A stretch of 49,097 bases of DNA from an uncultured Acidobacteriaceae bacterium (lineage in GTDB: Bacteria; Acidobacteriota; Terriglobia; Terriglobales; Acidobacteriaceae), in contig CAIVDV010000059.1 of NCBI GenBank assembly GCA_903904755.1, forward strand, positions 1 to 49,097. The letters run 5' to 3'. Made by a program: the position numbers and the translations under genes. The notes below the pieces were generated by a model. It did not search any database and was not told where the DNA came from. It saw nothing but the letters and a program-made list of their open reading frames with translations. Within the stretch, counting starts at the first letter, position 1. Every line of letters starts with the position of its first letter. Shown in pieces: positions 8,840 through 17,437 of this stretch.

Positions 8840-9922
8840 ATGCGCACTGCTGACAACCCGGCCCGCGCCCTGGCGCTGATGGTGCTGGCCGCTGCTGCGT
8901 TTGGCCTGAGCGGCTGCGGGACGCCGGCCGCGCCGCAACCGCCGTCGTTGAAGCTGCCGGAGTTGGTGACCGACCTGAGCGTGGAGCGGACCGGCAACCA
9001 CGTAAGCCTGCACTGGACGATGCCGCGCAAAACGACCGACCGCGAACTCCTGACTGGCCCGGTAACGGTGCGGGTGTGGCGAACCGCCGCGCTGGGTACG
9101 CCACAGGTGGCAGGAACAGTGAGTTTCCCGCCGGCGGGGTCGGCGAGCTTTGACGAAACTCTTCCCAGCCCCCTCGCCAGCGGGCCAATTCGCCGGCTGG
9201 ACTATGCCGTGGAGCTGCTGGGCAAGCGCGGACGCTCTGCTGGGGTGTGCGCGGGGGTTCCGGCGGCTTCCGGCCAGGCACCGCGCGCGCTGGAAAACGT
9301 GACGGCTGTGCCCACGGCGACGGGGGTGGCACTGCGATGGAATGCGCCGGGGGCGAGTGTGGGCGTGCTGCTGCACCGGCATCTGCTGGCGGGGGGCGTG
9401 AAGGCACACGACGGCGTGGTGGCTGGGCCGGAAGAGGCTATCGATCAGGATTTGCGGGTTCCCGCCGGAGCGCCGGGGACGCTGGACACGACAGCGCGCT
9501 TTGGACGGAGCTATGAGTACACCGCCCAGCCGGTTGAGGCTGCCGCGGAAGCCCCGGCGCTGCAGGTTGCGGGGCCGATGGCCGCGCCTGTTCGGGTGAG
9601 TTTTGTGGACAGCTTTCCCCCGGCGATTCCGCAGGGGCTGGTAACCGTACCCGTCTCGGCGGAAGGCGCAAACCCGGCGAGCATCGACCTGAGCTGGCAG
9701 CCGGATGCGGAGCCGGATCTGGCGGGATATGCGGTGTACCGCGCCGAGGGCGATGCGGGGTGGCAGCGTATCTCAGGCACTGCGCCGCTCAACGCGCCTG
9801 CCTTCCGCGATACGCAGGTGCAGCCGGGGCACACCTATCGCTACGCGGTGACTGCAATCGATCTGACAGGAAACGAGAGCAAGCGCTCTGCCGAGGCTGC
9901 CGAGACCGCCGCCGCCAACTAG
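8840..9922 (+). CDS. Lipoprotein with fibronectin type III domains
   Basis: A 360-residue predicted lipoprotein. The signal peptide ends in the lipobox LSGC at about residues 23-26, followed by a Pro-rich linker. At least two FnIII-like beta-sandwich domains are visible: one from about residue 150 (VTAVPTATGVALRWNAPG) and a clear C-terminal one from about 280 (IDLSWQPDAEPDLAGYAVYR ... GHTYRYAVTAIDLTGNES). An N-terminal domain of similar type starts near residue 40 (LSVERTGNHVSLHWTMP). Such domains usually mediate surface binding. No Shine-Dalgarno is clear. A TAGACT box lies only 7 bases before the ATG, so the mRNA may be leaderless. Confidence 0.78.
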   Translation: MRTADNPARALALMVLAAAAFGLSGCGTPAAPQPPSLKLPELVTDLSVERTGNHVSLHWTMPRKTTDRELLTGPVTVRVWRTAALGTPQVAGTVSFPPAGSASFDETLPSPLASGPIRRLDYAVELLGKRGRSAGVCAGVPAASGQAPRALENVTAVPTATGVALRWNAPGASVGVLLHRHLLAGGVKAHDGVVAGPEEAIDQDLRVPAGAPGTLDTTARFGRSYEYTAQPVEAAAEAPALQVAGPMAAPVRVSFVDSFPPAIPQGLVTVPVSAEGANPASIDLSWQPDAEPDLAGYAVYRAEGDAGWQRISGTAPLNAPAFRDTQVQPGHTYRYAVTAIDLTGNESKRSAEAAETAAAN

Positions 9923-9949
9923 ACGTCCAAGGAATAAGAAGGAACCTCC

Positions 9950-10741
9950 ATGAAATACTGCCGCTACCAGAGTTTCGCAGGCCCGGTCTATGGCCTGGTT
10001 CATGAAGCCGCCGATGGGTGGGTTGTTACCGCCACGCTGGATTCGCCGTGGGCTGAGGAGCCGGCGGTGACTGCTCTGCCGGAGCCGATGGCGCTCGATG
10101 ATCTGGCTCTGCTGCCGCCCGTTGCACCGGGCAAGATTGTGTGCGTTGGGCGCAACTACCGGGACCATGCCAAAGAGCTGGGGAACGATGTGCCGGCCGA
10201 GCCGCTGCTGTTCTGGAAGCCAACCTCGTCCCTGCTGGCGCCGGGCGGGACGATTGTGCGGCCGCCGGTGGCTGAGCGGGTGGATTTTGAGGGCGAGCTG
10301 GCGGTGGTGATTGGGCGCAGGGCACGCAAGCTGCTGGCCACCGACGATATTGCCCCGTACATTCACGGATTTACACTGGCCAACGACGTCACCGCCCGCG
10401 ACCTTCAGAAGAAGGATGGGCAGTGGACCCGCGCCAAGGGCTTTGACACCTTTTGCCCTGTGGGCCCCATCGTCGATACCGCCTTCCCCCTCAGCCCCGG
10501 CATCTCCCTGGAAACCCACGTCAACGGCGAACTCCGCCAGCATGGCTCCACCGCCGACTTCATTTTTGACATACCCACCCTGCTCGCCTACATCACCGCC
10601 GCCTTTACCCTCGAGCCCGGCGACCTGCTGCTGACCGGAACGCCGGCCGGGGTGGGGCCGCTGGTGGCTGGCGACGAGGTTACCGTAAGCGTGCCGGGGC
10701 TGGGCAGGCTGACGAACGTGGTTGCGGACGAGCAGGGCTAG
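9950..10741 (+). CDS. Fumarylacetoacetate hydrolase (FAH) family protein
   Basis: A 263-residue FAH-superfamily enzyme. Hallmarks are CVGRNYRDHAKE at 65-76, the metal-binding VDFEGELAVVIG (E114, E116), NDVTARDLQ with D146, GFDTFCPVGP and the C-terminal GDLLLTGTPAGVG. The family cuts C-C bonds or decarboxylates acylpyruvates, and the substrate here is not known (acylpyruvase/FAHD1-like is likely). It starts 27 bp after the FnIII lipoprotein gene with AAGGAA upstream. The middle third (10431-10620) uses C-ending codons, unlike the G-ending flanks. Confidence 0.87.
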   Translation: MKYCRYQSFAGPVYGLVHEAADGWVVTATLDSPWAEEPAVTALPEPMALDDLALLPPVAPGKIVCVGRNYRDHAKELGNDVPAEPLLFWKPTSSLLAPGGTIVRPPVAERVDFEGELAVVIGRRARKLLATDDIAPYIHGFTLANDVTARDLQKKDGQWTRAKGFDTFCPVGPIVDTAFPLSPGISLETHVNGELRQHGSTADFIFDIPTLLAYITAAFTLEPGDLLLTGTPAGVGPLVAGDEVTVSVPGLGRLTNVVADEQG

Positions 10742-10826
10742 CAAATCCAGCAGCCTTCCCGACGCAGCCCGCATCCAATAGGCTGGAGACAGGATTTCTT
10801 ACACCCTTCCCCCGCAGGAGAGACCG

Positions 10827-11813
10827 ATGCCGCAGAGTCTGCTTGAACAGCTTCGCCAGTACACCACCGTGGTTGCCGATACCGGCGATATCCAGGCGAT
10901 GGAGAAGTTCCGCCCCCAGGACGCGACGACGAATCCTTCGCTGATTACCGCCGCTGCGCAGTTGCCGCAGTACCAGCCGATTGTGGATGGAGTGCTGCAG
11001 GATGCGCGCAAGGAGCTGGGTTCCACGGCTGCGCCCGCTGCGGTGGCCAACCTGGCATTCCGTCGGCTGGCGATTGCCTTTGGGGAAAAAATCCTCGAAA
11101 TCGTTCCCGGCCGCGTTTCGACCGAAGTGGATGCGCGGCTGTCCTTTGACACCGAGGCCACCATAGCGCAGGCGCGGGAGATTATTGCCCAGTACGATGC
11201 TGCCGGCGTGGGGCGCAACCGGATCCTGGTGAAGATTGCCTCAACCTGGGAAGGCATCAAGGCTGCGGAGGTGCTGGAGAACGAGGGCATCCACTGCAAC
11301 CTGACGCTGCTGTTTGGCATGCACCAGGCTGTCGCCTGCGCGGAGGCGGGGGTGACGCTGATTTCGCCCTTCGTCGGCCGCATTCTCGACTGGTACAAGA
11401 AAGACACCGGCCTGGACTACCATGGCGCTGCCGACCCCGGCGTACAGTCCGTGACTGCCGTTTATCACTACTACAAGCGCTTCGACTACAAGACGCAGGT
11501 GATGGGCGCAAGCTTCCGCAACATTGGCGAAATTCAGGAACTTGCCGGCTGCGATCTGCTCACCATCTCTCCCCAACTGCTCGCCGAGCTGGAATCCACC
11601 GAGGCAGAGCTGCCGCGCAAGCTCGACCCCGAAGCAGCAAAGAGCCTGCCCCTCGATCGCATTACCGTGGACCATGACACCTTTGTCACCCTCCACGCGG
11701 CCGACCGCATGGCTACCGACAAGCTGGCCGAGGGCATCGCCGGCTTCTCGGCAGCGCTGGAGAAGCTGGAAGGGCTGCTGGCCGCCCGGCTGGCCGTGCT
11801 GGAAGCGGCCTGA
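10827..11813 (+). CDS. tal: Transaldolase
   Basis: A 328-residue class I transaldolase of the TalB type. The Schiff-base lysine is K136 in [13 protein letters not shown]. The N-terminal DATTNPSLI and the later [27 protein letters not shown] and [11 protein letters not shown] motifs are all intact. It moves dihydroxyacetone units between sedoheptulose-7-P and glyceraldehyde-3-P in the non-oxidative pentose phosphate pathway. An AGGAGAG precedes the ATG, and a strong terminator follows at 11841-11868. It appears to be monocistronic or a short unit with the FAH gene. Confidence 0.96.
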   Translation: MPQSLLEQLRQYTTVVADTGDIQAMEKFRPQDATTNPSLITAAAQLPQYQPIVDGVLQDARKELGSTAAPAAVANLAFRRLAIAFGEKILEIVPGRVSTEVDARLSFDTEATIAQAREIIAQYDAAGVGRNRILVKIASTWEGIKAAEVLENEGIHCNLTLLFGMHQAVACAEAGVTLISPFVGRILDWYKKDTGLDYHGAADPGVQSVTAVYHYYKRFDYKTQVMGASFRNIGEIQELAGCDLLTISPQLLAELESTEAELPRKLDPEAAKSLPLDRITVDHDTFVTLHAADRMATDKLAEGIAGFSAALEKLEGLLAARLAVLEAA

Positions 11814-11840
11814 CGGCGAAGCATTGAGGGAAACAGAAGA

Positions 11841-11868
11841 GGGTGGCTCGCGGGAGCCGCCCTTTTTT
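11841..11868 (+). terminator. Intrinsic terminator after transaldolase
   Basis: The stem GGGTGGCTC (11841-11849) pairs with GAGCCGCCC (11854-11862) with one T-G wobble and a short loop. Six T follow at 11863-11868. Confidence 0.88.
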
Positions 11869-11913
11869 CTTTGCCTCCACCGCAGATTTCCCGCGCCACT
11901 TGCCCCCGCTCCT

Positions 11914-11922
11914 TGCTATAGT
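11914..11922 (+). promoter_or_regulatory. Candidate extended -10 promoter
   Basis: TGCTATAGT is an extended -10 (TGN-TATAGT). No convincing -35 lies 17 bases upstream, which is tolerated by extended -10 promoters. A start near 11929 would give a leader of about 50 nt for the secreted protein gene at 11979. Confidence 0.4.
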
Positions 11923-11978
11923 TCCGCAATCGCGCCGGAAGATGCTGCGGCGTTGCATAACGCACAAGGAGCCCCCTC

Positions 11979-13049
11979 ATGCTGCGTCTGCACGTATTGG
12001 CTGCGCTTGCCGCCCTTGCTTTGCCCGCATCGCTTGTTGCCCAAGCCCCCACCGCCTACACCATTACCGAGGCCGGGCCGTTTGGCCAGCCGACGGTTGT
12101 CACCGTGAGCCGGAATGGCGACAAGGCATTGATTGATATTGCGCCCGCCGCCGGCGGTGCGCACTCGGTGACCTATTACGACCTGAAGACCGGGACGTCG
12201 TACTCCTGGGACCCAAGCGCGAAGCCCATTTCATGCAGCACGGGGCGCTTCAGCGGCGACTGGGGCGATCCCTTCGCCATGACCGCCGAGGTCACCGCCT
12301 CTGTTGCCAAGGGCGAACTGAAGCTGACCGGCAATGACACGCTGAATGGTGTGCCGGTGAAGGTGTATGAGGGGTCGTCGCCGCAGGGGAAGTCGCGGGT
12401 GCTGCTGGACCCCAAGGCAAACCTGGTGATGAAGGCGACCTTTACCGGTGGGAATGGCGCATCGATGACGATGGCGGATGTGAAGAAGGTGGTGCTGGGC
12501 CCGCCCCCGGCTTCGGCAATTGCACTCCCCGCCGCCTGCGCCGGGCAGAAAGCCGAACCCACGGAGGCTGAGCGCATTGCGGCGGAGACTGGCGAACCCG
12601 CCGCCAACTTCGTCAACGCAATCTACGGGCCGGGCTCCAAAAGCTCCTGCTCGGTCGTCCTCCGCGTCCTCAGCGCCGGCACCATGACTCCCATTACCTC
12701 CGGCTTCCAGGTGGCAATCGACACCACATACGACCAGGACCACCCGCCCAGCTACAACTTCGGCGTCCACAACGACGGCTCGCAGTCGTATTCCGGTGGG
12801 GGCGTTCGAGAGATCACCAGCCAAATCCGCAACGGCATGATCCGCATCGACAATCCCCCGGCGTATTTCAATTTCGATGTCAATGTCTACAAGCCGGGTT
12901 CCGCAGGCAGCATGGGCCTGATTTACCGCCAGTGCTTTGCGCCGACGACGGTGCTGCTGTATGTGGTGAAGAACCCTGCGAAGCCTTCAGACGGCGGGGA
13001 CTACCTGTGGGTGAAGGCGGGCAAGTACGCGGTGGTGCCGGCACGCTGA
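11979..13049 (+). CDS. Secreted protein of unknown function
   Basis: A 356-residue protein with a clear signal peptide (MLRLHVLAALAALALPASLVAQ). I do not recognise the family. Residues 30-180 look like a beta-rich module (VTYYDLKTGTSYSWDP, VPVKVYEGSSPQGKSRVLLDPK) resembling outer-membrane lipoprotein/LolA-like repeats, where a coloured salt-like DUF4412 fold is possible. Residues 205-356 form a second beta-rich part (SCSVVLRVLSAGTMTPITSGFQ, YNFGVHNDGSQSY). It lies between transaldolase and PPK2 and is flanked by its own terminator upstream, so it is probably transcribed alone. Codons switch to C-ending in 12600-12800. Confidence 0.65.
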   Translation: MLRLHVLAALAALALPASLVAQAPTAYTITEAGPFGQPTVVTVSRNGDKALIDIAPAAGGAHSVTYYDLKTGTSYSWDPSAKPISCSTGRFSGDWGDPFAMTAEVTASVAKGELKLTGNDTLNGVPVKVYEGSSPQGKSRVLLDPKANLVMKATFTGGNGASMTMADVKKVVLGPPPASAIALPAACAGQKAEPTEAERIAAETGEPAANFVNAIYGPGSKSSCSVVLRVLSAGTMTPITSGFQVAIDTTYDQDHPPSYNFGVHNDGSQSYSGGGVREITSQIRNGMIRIDNPPAYFNFDVNVYKPGSAGSMGLIYRQCFAPTTVLLYVVKNPAKPSDGGDYLWVKAGKYAVVPAR

Positions 13050-13221
13050 CAGCCCCGATGGCCGGGCAGTTGCCGGGCGGCTTGGCGTGTGGGGTACGGA
13101 CTGATATTTCCGCGCGGGAAGCGGGAAGCAGGCGTACACTGATTCGCAGCCTGGCCCCCTGGCCCCTTTGCTGCGTGTGTTTGCCGCCTGCGAAGCGCGA
13201 CTGCCGGCCCCGCCGTAACCC

Positions 13222-13242
13222 TGCCGGCGCCCTAAGCCGGCA
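13222..13242 (+). promoter_or_regulatory. Leader hairpin before ppk2 start
   Basis: TGCCGGC (13222-13228) and GCCGGCA (13236-13242) form a perfect 7-bp stem with a 7-base loop. It ends 5 bases before the GGGAG ribosome site of the polyphosphate kinase gene and could influence translation. There is no T-tract, so it is not a terminator. Confidence 0.35.
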
Positions 13243-13259
13243 AGGCTGGGAGATGCACC

Positions 13260-14123
13260 GTGAAAGAAGCGAAGAAGAGCCGCAAAGCTGACCCGCCTGC
13301 GCAACCCGCGCCCGCCCCCGAGACAACCCCAAAAGAGCCCACCCTCCACCTCGGCCAGGACTGCAAATACATGGCCGAGCTCGCCCGCCTCCAGGTCGAG
13401 CTCGTCCGCCTGCAGGAGTGGATTCGCCACGAAGGCCTCCGCGTCGTCGTGCTCTTTGAGGGCCGCGATGCCGCAGGCAAGGGTGGCGCCATCAAGCGCA
13501 TTACAGAGTCGCTCAACCCGCGCATCTGCCGCGTGGTTGCCCTCGGCACACCCACTGAGCGGGAGAAGACACAGTGGTACTTCCAGCGCTATGTGGCCCA
13601 CTTGCCGGCCGCCGGAGAAATGGTGCTCTTTGACCGCAGTTGGTATAACCGCGCCGGAGTGGAGCGCGTGATGGGCTTCTGCACCGAAGACCAGTATCAG
13701 GAGTTCATGCACACCTGCCCGGAATTCGAGCGCATGTTGAGCCGCGCCGGAATTCTCCTCATCAAGTACTGGTTCTCCGTCTCCGATGAAGAGCAGGAAC
13801 GCCGATTCCAGGAACGCATGGCCAACCCGACCAAGCGCTGGAAGCTTAGCCCCATGGACCTCGAATCCCGCAAGCACTGGGCCGACTACTCCCGCGCGAA
13901 GGACGACATGTTCGCCTACACCGACACCAAACACGCCCCCTGGTACGTCGTAAACGCCGAGGACAAAAAGTGCGCCCGCCTCAACGTCATCCGCCACCTC
14001 CTCTCCATGATTCCCTACCAGGACATTGCCTGCCCGCCGCTGACCCTGCCGCCGTTGAACAAGTCGAAGTATGTTCGCCCGCCGATTCATGAGCAGACGT
14101 TTATACCGGAACTCTACCGCTGA
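13260..14123 (+). CDS. ppk2: Polyphosphate kinase 2 family protein
   Basis: A 287-residue single-domain PPK2. The Walker A motif is EGRDAAGKGG at 67-76 and the Walker B region is LFDRSWYNRAG at 123-133, followed by ERVMGF. The lid segment with RRFQERMANPTKRWKLSPMD and the C-terminal LTLPPLNKSKYVRPP are typical of the P. aeruginosa-like class. These enzymes move phosphate between polyphosphate and nucleoside diphosphates, often making ATP or GTP from polyphosphate under stress. The start is a GTG at 13260 behind GGGAG. The first 20 residues are a Lys/Pro/Ala-rich tail. Direction of catalysis and nucleotide preference cannot be read from sequence alone. Confidence 0.93.
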   Translation: MKEAKKSRKADPPAQPAPAPETTPKEPTLHLGQDCKYMAELARLQVELVRLQEWIRHEGLRVVVLFEGRDAAGKGGAIKRITESLNPRICRVVALGTPTEREKTQWYFQRYVAHLPAAGEMVLFDRSWYNRAGVERVMGFCTEDQYQEFMHTCPEFERMLSRAGILLIKYWFSVSDEEQERRFQERMANPTKRWKLSPMDLESRKHWADYSRAKDDMFAYTDTKHAPWYVVNAEDKKCARLNVIRHLLSMIPYQDIACPPLTLPPLNKSKYVRPPIHEQTFIPELYR

Positions 14124-14338
14124 TGCCGGGAGCGCCAGCCCTGCGAGCCACATCTCGCACCTGTGGCCAACGAGGGAGACTCCGGAAGCTGCGTGGAGCT
14201 GCTGGGGAGACGACTGAAGGAGACAGCATGACTCTGCCGCCACCAGGCGAGCGAAGGAGTATAGTATTGCCAAAGCCCCCTCTTCGATAGATACCAGTGT
14301 CCCTGAATGCTAAGCGGCTTAATTGAACCGAGGACTCC

Positions 14339-17248
14339 GTGGAATTAGTCTCTGATTGTGATCAACCAAGTCGAGAGCTAGCCAAGCGAGGGCGGCTCTT
14401 CCAAACAATCTTCGATGCAAATGCCTCAGTGATGCTGCTGATTGATCCCGTCGACGGAGCGATTGTCGACGCGAATCTGGCGGCTGCGGCCTTCTACGGC
14501 TTTTCGCAGCAGAAGCTGATAGAGATGACCATCACCGAGATCAACATGGTGCCGCCTGATCAGCTGGCGATTCGGTGGCGCAAAGCAGCTACCGAGGAGG
14601 AAAACCACTTCTACTTTCCACATCGCCTGGCATCGGGCGAGATACGCGATGTGGAAGTCTATTCCACGCCTGTCTCTGTTACCGGCAGAAAACTGCTTTT
14701 CTCGATTGTCCACGACATCACCGAGCAGAACCGCGTTGCAGCGAAACTCTCTGCGAGCGAGCTCCGCTTCCGCAGGTTTTTCGACGAAAGCGGCTCGATC
14801 ATGCTGCTTGTGGATCCGCTGGACGGGAAGATTACGCTTGCCAACCAGGCAGCAGCCTTGTTCTATGGGCACAGCCAGGAGGAACTGGCTGGCACGCCGG
14901 TCAGCCAGATCAATCAACTTCCAGCGGATCAGGTCACTTTGGACTCGAACCTGGTTGCGGACTGCAAAGTCAGGAGGTTCGATCAGTGTCACCGACTTGC
15001 CAGTGGAGAAGTGCGCGAGGTCGAAGTCTACTCGTCTCCGATTGATGTCTCTGGCAGCTTGATGCTGTTTTCCATCGTTCATGACATCACAGATCAAAGG
15101 AAAACGGAACGCAGGCTACGCGACAGCGAAGAACAGTTCCGTGCGACCTTTGAGCAGGCCTCACTCGGCATCCTGAATACCTCCTTTGATGGCAGGTTCC
15201 TGCGCTGCAACAAATACTTTGCCGAGAAACTGGGTTACACGCAGCAAGAGTTACGCGGGCTCACCTTTCAGCAGATCACGCTGCCGGAGGATTTGCCCGC
15301 CAGCCTGGAACTGCTTCCCAAGCTGGCGACGGGGGCGATTCCATCTGCCCAATGGGAGAAACGATACATCCGCAAGGACGGCAGCTTTTTTTGGGTAAAG
15401 CTGAGTTGTTCGCTGCAGCGGGATAGTACAGGGAATCCCCAGCATCTGATTACGCTGGTGGAAGACGTTGATGCGCTCAAGCGCGCAGAGCAGGAATTGC
15501 GGGCATCCCGGGCCGCGCTGCAGGCGAGTGAAGCCCGCTATCGCCATGCCTTCCAGACCAGCGAAAGCCGTTATTGGGCGGCCTTCGAGGTAAACCCCGA
15601 CCCTTCGGGAATCAGCCGGCTTGACAATGGCACCTACCTCGAAATCAATGCGGCGTTCACCCGGGTTCTCGGCTATGAACGTGAAGAAGTGGTGGGGAAG
15701 ACGTCCAGCGAATTGCAGATTTTCGCCGATCAAAGCGACCGGGAAAAGCTGGCCGCGACATTGCGCAGGGATGGTGTATGCCAGGAAATCAGACGAAGGT
15801 TTCGGAAGAAAGATGGGGAGCTGTTTTGGGGGGCTATCTCTGCGTCGCTCCTTGAGATGGATGGCGTGCCCCACCTGTTTGTCTGCGTCAGGGACCTTAC
15901 TCCTACGCTGGCAGCCGAGGCTGAAATTTATAACCTTGCCTATCTCGATCCCCTGACCAACCTGCCGAACCGCCGTCTGATTCTGGACAAGCTGCGTCAA
16001 GCCAAGTCCAGTGCTGTTTCCAGCGGCCTGCAGCAGACCCTGCTTTTAATCGACCTGGACAACTTCAAGCAGTTGAACGACTCACTCGGCCATCCGGTTG
16101 GCGACTTGGTGCTTCAGGAAGCAGCCACTCGCATTACTTCCTGCCTGAAGGAGACGGATACCGTGGGTCGGATCGGCGGCGATGAGTTTGCGGTGATGCT
16201 GGATGCTGTGAGCCGCGATGCGAAGGAAGTTGCCGCCCATGCAAAGAAATCTGCGGACAGTATCCTCGCGGCACTGGCATTGCCGTTTCTGCTCGACGGT
16301 CACGAGTACCGTGGCACAGCAAGCGTGGGAGTGACCGTCTTTGGATCGCCCAGCGATGGCACAAACGAAATCATGCAGCAGGCGGAGATTGCCCTGTACG
16401 CGGCAAAGTCGGCTGGTCGAAACGCCATCAGATACTTCTCTCCCAGCTTGTTGGAAGCGGTGCTGACGCGCACCGCAATGGAGGCGGATCTGCGCCTGGC
16501 AATCGAAGGCGACCAGTTCCTGCTCCACTATCAGCCCCAGTTCATGAAGGGCCAGTTGACGGGTGTTGAATCCCTCATTCGCTGGCAGCACCCCACGCAG
16601 GGACTCGTGCCACCGAACAACTTTATTCCCCTGGCGGAGGAAACCGGCCTGATTGTCGACATTGGTCGGTGGGGACTGGAGCAAGCCTGCAAGCAGCTTG
16701 TGGCCTGGGCTCTGCGGGAAGAAACCGCCCACTTGACAATTGCTGTAAACATCAGCCTCAAGCACTTCTGCCAGACGGACTTTGTGAATCAAGTGCTCCA
16801 CATACTGAATTGCACCGGGGCTCCTGCAAACAGGCTTGAGCTGGAACTCACGGAAAGCGCCATGGCGGAAGACGTCGATAACATTATCGCCAAGATGAAG
16901 GCGCTGAAATCTCTTGGGGTGCATTTCAGCCTCGATGACTTTGGCACCGGGTATTCTTCCCTGGCCTATCTGAAGCGGCTGCCGCTGGATCACCTGAAGA
17001 TTGACATAGCGTTTGTGCGTGAGATTTTGACCGATGCCAACAGCGCCGCAATTGCGCGAGCCATCATCGTCATGGGCCAGGCGATGGGCTTGCTGGTGAT
17101 TGCCGAGGGCGTGGAAACCGTGGAGCAGAGAGAGTTCCTCATCAATCTTGGCTGTGAGTGCTTCCAGGGATATCTCTTCAGCCGGCCACTGCCTTTGGAA
17201 GCGTTCGAAGCATTTCTCGGCCGGTTTGAGCCTGTGACTCAGGTGTGA
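14339..17248 (+). CDS. PAS-rich GGDEF/EAL cyclic-di-GMP protein
   Basis: A 969-residue soluble protein with four PAS domains (about 20-130, 145-250, 265-385, 410-520), then GGDEF (about 530-690) and EAL (about 705-960). The GGDEF signature is intact (RIGGDEF, G613-F617), so cyclase activity is possible. The inhibitory RxxD site is KETD (604-607) and therefore lost. The EAL motif reads ESL (E744-L746), but the other catalytic residues are present: the Asn in VNISLKHF, Glu in LELTESAM, DDFGTGYSSL, the Lys in LKID, AEGVET and the Gln in FQGYLF. It may therefore both make and break c-di-GMP. No transmembrane segment is seen. The GTG start has GAGG upstream. Confidence 0.92.
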   Translation: MELVSDCDQPSRELAKRGRLFQTIFDANASVMLLIDPVDGAIVDANLAAAAFYGFSQQKLIEMTITEINMVPPDQLAIRWRKAATEEENHFYFPHRLASGEIRDVEVYSTPVSVTGRKLLFSIVHDITEQNRVAAKLSASELRFRRFFDESGSIMLLVDPLDGKITLANQAAALFYGHSQEELAGTPVSQINQLPADQVTLDSNLVADCKVRRFDQCHRLASGEVREVEVYSSPIDVSGSLMLFSIVHDITDQRKTERRLRDSEEQFRATFEQASLGILNTSFDGRFLRCNKYFAEKLGYTQQELRGLTFQQITLPEDLPASLELLPKLATGAIPSAQWEKRYIRKDGSFFWVKLSCSLQRDSTGNPQHLITLVEDVDALKRAEQELRASRAALQASEARYRHAFQTSESRYWAAFEVNPDPSGISRLDNGTYLEINAAFTRVLGYEREEVVGKTSSELQIFADQSDREKLAATLRRDGVCQEIRRRFRKKDGELFWGAISASLLEMDGVPHLFVCVRDLTPTLAAEAEIYNLAYLDPLTNLPNRRLILDKLRQAKSSAVSSGLQQTLLLIDLDNFKQLNDSLGHPVGDLVLQEAATRITSCLKETDTVGRIGGDEFAVMLDAVSRDAKEVAAHAKKSADSILAALALPFLLDGHEYRGTASVGVTVFGSPSDGTNEIMQQAEIALYAAKSAGRNAIRYFSPSLLEAVLTRTAMEADLRLAIEGDQFLLHYQPQFMKGQLTGVESLIRWQHPTQGLVPPNNFIPLAEETGLIVDIGRWGLEQACKQLVAWALREETAHLTIAVNISLKHFCQTDFVNQVLHILNCTGAPANRLELELTESAMAEDVDNIIAKMKALKSLGVHFSLDDFGTGYSSLAYLKRLPLDHLKIDIAFVREILTDANSAAIARAIIVMGQAMGLLVIAEGVETVEQREFLINLGCECFQGYLFSRPLPLEAFEAFLGRFEPVTQV

Positions 17249-17437
17249 GACGGCAATGAACCTGCTGAGAGAGACTCCGAAGCGGAACATGCCCGGCGTC
17301 TGGAGCGGGCGGGCTGGGCGCATTGAGACTCAGCAGGCAGAATTCCCGTGCTTGCCGGGGCTGGAGTGCGCTAGGATGAGGGCGGCATTTCTCTGGATTG
17401 CCGAATTGCGAACTTCCCCCCTTGAGCGAGGATTCCC

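Noticed and set aside
10742-10826. Riboswitch or attenuator before transaldolase
   Set aside because: No conserved aptamer-like pairing or terminator/antiterminator is visible in this 85-base gap.
14228-14290. Small plus-strand ORF (about 20 codons) with GAAGGAG upstream before the GGDEF/EAL gene
   Set aside because: The peptide is short, proline-rich and has no recognisable features; a chance ORF is more likely.
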